A stretch of 64,000 nucleotides of DNA from Ectobacillus ponti (GTDB taxonomy: Bacteria; Bacillota; Bacilli; Bacillales; Bacillaceae_G): positions 299,925 through 363,924 of the forward strand of contig NZ_JANCLT010000004.1 of NCBI RefSeq assembly GCF_024294785.1, given 5' to 3'. Both the position numbers and the translations under genes were made by a program. Of the stretch, positions 58,294 through 64,000 are shown piece after piece (the stretch's first letter is position 1; every line of letters begins with the position of its first letter). The notes beneath the pieces were generated by a model that did no database searches, had not been told where the DNA came from, and was given only the letters and a program-made list of their open reading frames with translations.

Positions 58294-61177
58294 TTGCTTT
58301 TTGCACAGGCTGCACAGCTACTTTGCTGTAAGTGCGAGCATTAAACTCTGTGATAGAATACTGCGCTAGAAGTTGTGAGAACAGTTCCATCTTTTGAATT
58401 CGCTGAAACTGTTTCTTTCCTGCAGGCCCCTCTAGTGCTAATTCACTCCGTAACTCACTTTTCTTCAATTTATGACCTACAGGGAGTGATGAAAAGAGGT
58501 CCTCACATTTTGAGTACCAATTTGGCATGGCTTGCTCAGAAAGCCAAACGCAGCACTTAGAATTGATAAAATAGTCTTGAAGCAGCTGAAGAAATACCTG
58601 ATCTTTGGTAGGGATGTAGACCTGTACGGGCGATGTATTGCTCCTGTTGCGAATTGCTACACGACAAATATCTTGAATCGTATAAACTAGCTGATCATTC
58701 AGCTTAAAGGCTTCAAGGTCCACATTCTTAAACCTCCTAGCATGATGCTTAGAGGAGAGCGTTCCGGTTTCGGCAGCTTGTCCATATATCTTTTCAAATC
58801 TAGAGATGTAATACGCATCTCCTTTGTTTTGAATGCCTGCTAGTATCAAGGCTGTGCAATGAGCGTACTTGTTTGACCCTTTCACATTACCGTAGTGATT
58901 TACCATCACAGCCCCCCGCTTGATTTCATCTGCAAGCTGTTCTTCCAGGTAGTGTCTATACTGCTTGTAGCATAGAACCAAAACATTCTGTTCATCGGCC
59001 AGATTACGGGCGGTGTTTGCAATATCATCTAGAAGCTTAGGGTTGCTCTGTAAGACAGATTTGCTCATTGTCAGGGGTGCAGCATGGAACGTAAGCAAGT
59101 TGTAGTCACGCACCCTTGGTGTTTGCAGTACCTTGATATTCTGGGCGGAACGATACTCCATATCATGTGCAGCGGTGCCATCCAAGATAAGGGTCGTAAA
59201 GTCTTCTAATGCATAATGATGGTCTCTTGAGAAATGAACGGTAAGATCGCTGAACGAATTCTTGCTTACCAGCCCGCCGTTCTGTAGCAAGTACTCAATT
59301 TGATTCAAAATGCCTGCATTTTTCCCTCGATAATGCTTGTACCAAACAGATTGAATATCAAATGAAGAATAATTGGCAGCAGGCTTCAGCACTCTATCTA
59401 TGCTCAGGCAATCCATAATGTCTTCCCTTAATTGTCCTATCGTTTTCCTTATTAGCTCTACTTTGGTAGAGTCTATGTGCATGGCCATCGCATTCACGTT
59501 GAACAGGAAGATGTCTAAGTCACCTAGCCCCAGCCCATGTGTGGAAATGAGAGTAGGCTTTTCATCAACAATGAGTAAATTTCTCTCATATGTCTTTCCA
59601 TCAATGTTTCTCCATGTCTTGTATTTGTTTAGACCCCCGCCATCCATTGTTAACCGTGCGTGAGAGATGATGACGATAGGGTGGTTTTGCTGGTCTTGGT
59701 ATTTCCTCGTAATCGGACAGCGTTTGAGCTCTGGGCAGCCACGACATACACCAAATTCGTACTCCGTCAAATTTTGCTTGCAATGCTCGGAAGTAAAGGC
59801 ACTTTCCATGACATATGCAGCCTCATTGAAGCGATAACTTGGAACATCAGGGTTCCAATCCACTTTTGTACGATACTTACCAAGGGAGCGAGCTAGTGCC
59901 TTTGCTGTTTCTATACGCTCAACCACTATAATACAGCCAGCGTTTGCTACATCGTTCTGTAGATGGTAACGCACCAGTGTTTCCATGAATGTACTCTTGC
60001 CGCCCCCCGGCTCAAGGGGACAAATCATAATCTCCCGTTGGTTGGAATGAACATAGTTAATCATGCTTCGGTAAATGTCATTACTTTTAGAATCAACAGT
60101 AATGTTTCTTTCATTCATGACATCATGGATGTTTTGTAAAATCTTTTCAGTATGGGGAGAATCGGAATGCAAGTACGTCTCCATGGGAATGTAGTCGGAA
60201 CTGCCCATTTTCTCTAGTGTGATGCCTTCATATCGCCGCTTGTGAATCGCTTGTTCTAGTGTATCAAAGAATGGAACCATTTTATCCCACTTCTTGTAAT
60301 CAACAAGCCAACGAAGGGGTTTGCCGCCCCCTGCTTCACATTTTTCTTTGCTTGAGCAGTAAAAGAACAGGGAATCCTTAAATAGAACTGCGGAGGGAGT
60401 GGAGTCATCATGTACAGGGCATTGTACGGAAATTCTATCTCCACGGTCAATCTGCATCAGACCTTCGCTGTCCATGTATTCAGAAAATGATGTTAGTACT
60501 TGCTGGTGTTCTGGGAAGTTGCTGTAATCTAAAACAGGGTTGCTAGGTCGGTGTATTTTTTCTGTTTGAGGAAAAGCCTGAGCTATCTCTTCTTGGGTGT
60601 ATACATTTTCAGGCTCAAACAGAATTACCTCTTCTGTAAATACCTGCTCTTTCCAGTGCTTATAGTTGTTAGTGAAAGGCAGGCGAAGCGCATACTGTGG
60701 GGTATTAACAGCCTGGTCAGCGTGAAAAAAGTCCACTAGCTGCTGATTGACATTCTTATAGTGAGATTTAGATTGTTGAAATGCGTTTAAATCCCAATAA
60801 GCATCAGTGACTCTGTAGAACACCTTGTGCCCTGCTCTACCCCTGTACACTAATGTGGGACGAAGTGGGGCGGAGAGAACCCTTTCCCATTGCTCGTCCT
60901 TACTCCCGCCTCCCTCATCAATGTCTACAAAGTGCCAGCGTATCTCTGTAATGTCATTCACTCTGGCGGAGCCATTGGGATAAAAGCATAGAGAACGTTT
61001 TTGATTCTCCGTCATTGTAAGTAGCCGTGTTAGTTCTGCATCGAGATCTGTCATGCTTAACAATTGAATGGAGTCTGGAAAGCTTCTTTGAACATTTTTG
61101 TCATCATTATATGAAAGAATGCGGAATGGCTGTCCTTCCACATGAAAGTATAGAATTGCATCTTTTAAATTCTTCAT
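58274..61177 (-). CDS. Primase-helicase of a mobile element
   Basis: Encodes 967 residues; ATG (61177) follows TTGGAGGGTAAACTAACT, so the 15 codons upstream are not used. The N-terminal domain (about 1-200) looks like an archaeo-eukaryotic-type primase: acidic pair VDID (85-87), GHKVFYR with His117. A zinc-finger-like block follows (CPVHDDSTPS ... FYCSSKEKCEAGG, about 245-280). Then a helicase: Walker A GGGKST (Lys394), a Cys cluster (CRGCPELKRCP), Walker B LLIVDEKP. Such proteins replicate plasmids, satellites and integrative elements. No other replication or integrase gene lies in the window. Confidence 0.75.
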   Translation of the reverse strand: MKNLKDAILYFHVEGQPFRILSYNDDKNVQRSFPDSIQLLSMTDLDAELTRLLTMTENQKRSLCFYPNGSARVNDITEIRWHFVDIDEGGGSKDEQWERVLSAPLRPTLVYRGRAGHKVFYRVTDAYWDLNAFQQSKSHYKNVNQQLVDFFHADQAVNTPQYALRLPFTNNYKHWKEQVFTEEVILFEPENVYTQEEIAQAFPQTEKIHRPSNPVLDYSNFPEHQQVLTSFSEYMDSEGLMQIDRGDRISVQCPVHDDSTPSAVLFKDSLFFYCSSKEKCEAGGGKPLRWLVDYKKWDKMVPFFDTLEQAIHKRRYEGITLEKMGSSDYIPMETYLHSDSPHTEKILQNIHDVMNERNITVDSKSNDIYRSMINYVHSNQREIMICPLEPGGGKSTFMETLVRYHLQNDVANAGCIIVVERIETAKALARSLGKYRTKVDWNPDVPSYRFNEAAYVMESAFTSEHCKQNLTEYEFGVCRGCPELKRCPITRKYQDQQNHPIVIISHARLTMDGGGLNKYKTWRNIDGKTYERNLLIVDEKPTLISTHGLGLGDLDIFLFNVNAMAMHIDSTKVELIRKTIGQLREDIMDCLSIDRVLKPAANYSSFDIQSVWYKHYRGKNAGILNQIEYLLQNGGLVSKNSFSDLTVHFSRDHHYALEDFTTLILDGTAAHDMEYRSAQNIKVLQTPRVRDYNLLTFHAAPLTMSKSVLQSNPKLLDDIANTARNLADEQNVLVLCYKQYRHYLEEQLADEIKRGAVMVNHYGNVKGSNKYAHCTALILAGIQNKGDAYYISRFEKIYGQAAETGTLSSKHHARRFKNVDLEAFKLNDQLVYTIQDICRVAIRNRSNTSPVQVYIPTKDQVFLQLLQDYFINSKCCVWLSEQAMPNWYSKCEDLFSSLPVGHKLKKSELRSELALEGPAGKKQFQRIQKMELFSQLLAQYSITEFNARTYSKVAVQPVQKAKDMVLV

Positions 61178-61205
61178 AGTTAGTTTACCCTCCAAAGTAA
61201 AAGGG

Positions 61206-61237
61206 GACATTTTCTTATACACATATAGAAAAATGTC
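61206..61237 (-). promoter_or_regulatory. 32-bp dyad upstream of the primase-helicase gene
   Basis: GACATTTT and AAAATGTC arms with inner TATA..TATA symmetry (12 of 14 positions paired). It lies 29-60 bases before the minus-strand ATG, where an operator would lie. Confidence 0.4.
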
Positions 61238-61633
61238 GCCTTTGTAATGTAGGGAGTCATGTTCGTCCCCTGTATGTGTTTATACGAATACCGGGGGATG
61301 AAGTTAAGGAGAAGGTGCTTTGTTAAATTATTCAAGTTTAGTTAGCGTTGATAAATCCTTGTAATATCAGGCTATCTTGTAGAATGTTTTAAGCGTCTTA
61401 ATGGTGTCTATATTTACACAGCACAGATAAATAAGCAGAGAGCGTGTATCAATGACTAACATAATGCGCTTCCTTGCAAATAAACCATAATCTCCTGAAT
61501 TATTCGGAAATAATAAGTATTTTGTGAGCTTGAACAAACAAGTTTTTACCTTCTGTACGCCTTCGTTGTTGTATGCCCTAACTCTATCGGTTTTGATATA
61601 ATGGAATAGATCAAAAAAATAGGGGGCCATCCA
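61238..61633. other. AT-rich divergent intergenic region
   Basis: Between the minus-strand primase gene and plus-strand hsdM. An 87-codon minus frame (61367-61630) reads as Leu/Lys/Tyr-rich sequence without a start signal and is probably noncoding. GATATAATGG at about 61593-61602 is a likely -10 for hsdM, 30 bases before its start. Confidence 0.45.
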
Positions 61634-63088
61634 TTGATTACAGGTGAATTGAAAAACAGAGTTGATAAAATATGGGAAGCATTTTGGACTGGGGGTATTA
61701 CCAATCCATTAACTGTCATTGAACAGTTCACATATTTACTTTTCATTAAGTCTTTAGATGACATTGAAACGACTAAAGAAAATGAAGCCATGTTTCTTGG
61801 ATTTGAGCATGAGGGGCTGTTTCCAAAGGATAAGCAGCACTTGAGATGGAGTAAGTTCAAGAACCTAGGACCGGAGCAGATGTTTGAGATTGTATCCAGA
61901 GAGGTATTTCCATTCATCAAGAACCTACATGGAGATAATGATTCAGCATATGCCAAGTACATGGGCGATGCCATGTTCTTGATTCCAACGCCGAACATGC
62001 TCGTGAAGATTGTAGAAGGTATCGGGAATGTTCCGATGGACAGCCGAGATACGAAGGGAGACCTGTATGAGTATCTGTTGTCTAAGGTTGCTACGGCAGG
62101 AACGAATGGGCAGTTCCGTACACCTCGCCACATTATTGATATGATGGTTGAGTTAATGAAGCCAACACCAGAGGATATTGTGGTAGACCCGGCGGCGGGG
62201 ACGGCAGGATTTCTTGTTTCAGTGGGGGAGTATTTACGCAGAAACCACTCTGACTTGTTCCTTGTGCAAGGATTGAAGGAACACTTCAATAACGATATGT
62301 TTTATGGCTTTGATATGGACCGGACGATGCTGCGTATCGGGGCAATGAACATGATGCAGCATGGTATTGAGAATCCAAACATTGAGTATCGGGATTCTCT
62401 TTCAGAACAGAACAGCGATAAAGAGAAGTACACACTTGTTTTGGCAAATCCACCATTCAAGGGGTCATTGGATTATGAAGCGGTAGCACCGGACTTGCTG
62501 AAGGTTACGAAAACGAAGAAAACAGAACTGTTGTTCTTGGCGCTATTCTTGCGGATGCTGAAGGCTGGGGGCCGGTGTGCGGTGATTGTGCCGGATGGGG
62601 TGCTGTTTGGAAGCTCTACAGCTCACAAAGCAATTCGTAAAGAAATTGTGGATAAGCATAAGTTAGAAGCAGTTATTTCCATGCCGAGCGGTGTATTTAA
62701 GCCGTATGCAGGGGTTTCTACAGCTATTCTTATCTTTACCAAGACAGGTGTTGGCGGAACGGACAATGTTTGGTTTTATGATATGAAGGCAGATGGTTAT
62801 TCATTGGATGATAAGAGGAATCCAATTGAGGCCAATGACATTCCTGATATTGTTGCTCGCTTCCATGCGTTGGACAAGGAAGTTGACCGTAAGCGTACAG
62901 AGCAGTCTTTCTTTGTGTCGGTAAAGGATATTGAGGGGAATGGGTATGACCTGAGTATCAACCGTTATAAGGAAGTTAAATATGAGGAAGTGCAGTATAA
63001 AGACCCAAGAGCAATTCTTACGGAAATTCAGGAGTTAGAGGAAGCGATTATGCAAGGCTTGTCTGAATTGGAGGGGCTGATTGGATGA
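61634..63088 (+). CDS. hsdM: Type I restriction system methyltransferase subunit (HsdM)
   Basis: Encodes 484 residues from TTG, which follows AGGGGGCCATCCA. The HsdM N-terminal domain (about 1-130; TGELKNRVDKIWEAF, TYLLFIKSLDD) is followed by the N6-adenine MTase domain (about 140-400) with the AdoMet motif DPAAGTAGFLVS and catalytic NPPFKGS, and GVLFGSSTAHKAIRKE. It modifies adenine in the recognition site together with HsdS and, for cutting, HsdR. The stop overlaps the hsdS start by 4 bases (ATGA). No hsdR is present before the right edge or to the left. Confidence 0.95.
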   Translation: MITGELKNRVDKIWEAFWTGGITNPLTVIEQFTYLLFIKSLDDIETTKENEAMFLGFEHEGLFPKDKQHLRWSKFKNLGPEQMFEIVSREVFPFIKNLHGDNDSAYAKYMGDAMFLIPTPNMLVKIVEGIGNVPMDSRDTKGDLYEYLLSKVATAGTNGQFRTPRHIIDMMVELMKPTPEDIVVDPAAGTAGFLVSVGEYLRRNHSDLFLVQGLKEHFNNDMFYGFDMDRTMLRIGAMNMMQHGIENPNIEYRDSLSEQNSDKEKYTLVLANPPFKGSLDYEAVAPDLLKVTKTKKTELLFLALFLRMLKAGGRCAVIVPDGVLFGSSTAHKAIRKEIVDKHKLEAVISMPSGVFKPYAGVSTAILIFTKTGVGGTDNVWFYDMKADGYSLDDKRNPIEANDIPDIVARFHALDKEVDRKRTEQSFFVSVKDIEGNGYDLSINRYKEVKYEEVQYKDPRAILTEIQELEEAIMQGLSELEGLIG

Positions 63089-63996
63089 GACCTGATTGGA
63101 CTGTTCGTAAGATAAAAGATTTCACAAAGGTAATGAGCGGTGGTACCCCTCGTACCTCGGTGAAGGAGTATTATGATGGTGGAGAAATAGGTTGGATAAC
63201 GCCAGCAGATTTAACTGGTTACGATAAGTCTACAATAGCCAAAGGTAAAAGAAACATAACAGAATTGGGGCTGAGAAGCAGTTCTGCTAAGCTTCTACCT
63301 ACAGGAACGGTTCTTTTTTCGTCACGAGCACCCATTGGACATGTGGCCATTGCAGAGCAAGAGTTAGCAACGAACCAAGGATTCAAAAATATACTGCCTT
63401 CAGAGTTCCATGACCCGAAGTATCTATATTGGTATTTAAAGAGCATTAAGCAGGAAATTGAATTAAAAGCTAGCGGTACAACATTTAAAGAAATCTCTGC
63501 AAGTGAGATGGGGGAAATAGAGATTGTTCTTCCGCCTGCTGGTGAACAGCGTAGAATAGCTGCTGTACTGGACAAGGCAAAATGCTTAATTGACCAAAGG
63601 AGACAATTAATAGCAAAGCTTGATGAATTGGTACAGACAACCTTCTTGCATATGTTCGGTGACATATCAACTAACCCAAGGGATTGGCCTATAAAAGAGT
63701 TCAACTACTTTGCAAGTATTGATACAAAGATGATTAACGATTTTCAAAATTACGCAGAGTATCCACACATTGGAATTGATAGCATAGAGAAGAATACGGG
63801 AAAATTACTGGGTTACAGAACTGTGGCTGAGGATAATTTGACAAGCGGGAAATATCTTTTTACGCCAGAACATATCATATACAGCAAAATTCGTCCTTAC
63901 CTAAACAAGGTAGCTGTACCGAATGTTTTTTGCAAGCAGAAAGTGCAGAGAATTGCAGCGAAAAGTGCAGAGGCTTGCCGCTCCGTTTTTTATTAA
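63085..63996 (+). CDS. hsdS: Type I restriction specificity subunit (HsdS), shortened
   Basis: Encodes 303 residues. TRD1 (about 1-150; KVMSGGTPRTS, ITPADLTG, SSRAPIGHVAIAEQ, ATNQGFKN, LYWYLKSI, KASGTTFKEIS) is followed by the conserved spacer (EQRRIAAVLDKAKCLIDQRRQL) and the start of TRD2 (DWPIKEFNYF, YLFTPEHIIYSKIRPYLNKVAVPN). TRD2 then stops: after VPNVF the frame reads CKQKVQRIAAKSAEACRSV and ends at TAA 4 bases before the window ends. Family members are about 400 residues. The last 70 bases repeat GCAG..AAAGTGCAGAG, a possible slippage site. The gene may be frameshifted; sequence beyond the edge would decide. Confidence 0.82.
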   Translation: MRPDWTVRKIKDFTKVMSGGTPRTSVKEYYDGGEIGWITPADLTGYDKSTIAKGKRNITELGLRSSSAKLLPTGTVLFSSRAPIGHVAIAEQELATNQGFKNILPSEFHDPKYLYWYLKSIKQEIELKASGTTFKEISASEMGEIEIVLPPAGEQRRIAAVLDKAKCLIDQRRQLIAKLDELVQTTFLHMFGDISTNPRDWPIKEFNYFASIDTKMINDFQNYAEYPHIGIDSIEKNTGKLLGYRTVAEDNLTSGKYLFTPEHIIYSKIRPYLNKVAVPNVFCKQKVQRIAAKSAEACRSVFY

Positions 63997-64000
63997 AAAT

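Noticed and set aside
61367-61630. 87-codon minus-strand frame upstream of hsdM
   Set aside because: No start signal, AT-rich chance composition, and it spans the likely hsdM promoter.
1-64000. CRISPR array, rRNA, tRNA or intact insertion sequence
   Set aside because: No regularly spaced repeats, no tRNA cloverleaf, no rRNA conserved blocks and no transposase with terminal inverted repeats were seen on either strand.

Overview
The window is chromosomal DNA of an endospore-forming Bacillaceae. Ribosome-binding sites are strong AGGAGG types, TTG and GTG starts are common, most genes end in a classic hairpin plus U-run terminator, and spore genes are present (gerA-type germinant receptor genes, a possible small gamma-type SASP, a sporulation-kinase-like sensor). 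The order thyA-dfrA ... plsC-like - iadA - tatA - tatC resembles the Bacillus cereus/Ectobacillus neighbourhood. That placement is inference from remembered gene order; no species is claimed.

Layout. 1-0.7 kb: 3' end of an EcsB-like membrane protein. 1-1.6 kb: ypjP. 1.76-7.24 kb: a tight seven-gene operon for a compact type IV secretion-like machine (pilin, VirB3-like, VirB4 N-domain, VirB4 ATPase, CwlT-like wall hydrolase, VirB8/TcpC-like, VirB6-like). It has no relaxase and no coupling protein. 7.3-11.3 kb: fosB with a coupled leader peptide, two GNATs, a PPOX flavoprotein, a decayed DUF2975 gene and a lipoprotein. 11.4-18.3 kb: thyA-dfrA, CPBP protease, LprI-like lipoprotein, acyltransferase, iadA, tatA, tatC. 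18.4-24 kb: gerXA/gerXC, an Xre regulator, a SCO lipoprotein, Hsp20. 24-31.7 kb: asnB, acetyltransferases, an amidase with a CwlM-like C-terminal domain, a c-di-GMP riboswitch gene, a secreted nuclease, a free-standing copy of the amidase C-terminal domain, and two ABM monooxygenases.

31.8-47.5 kb: the SASP-like gene, a GGDEF-EAL protein, a complete operon for D- to L-amino-acid conversion by N-succinylation (RpiR regulator, M20 desuccinylase, permease, GNAT succinyltransferase, NSAR racemase), a four-PAS histidine kinase, and a secreted subtilisin under a second c-di-GMP riboswitch. One GGDEF-EAL enzyme and two c-di-GMP-I riboswitches on secreted-protein genes within 17 kb suggest that c-di-GMP controls extracellular enzymes here.

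47.7 kb to the right edge: a defence-rich region. A 1,717-residue helicase-nuclease comes first, with core-like base composition. After about 52.9 kb the DNA becomes clearly AT-rich and carries an IetAS-like ATPase/subtilisin pair, a primase-helicase typical of mobile elements, and hsdM/hsdS of a type I restriction system. hsdS ends early near the right edge.
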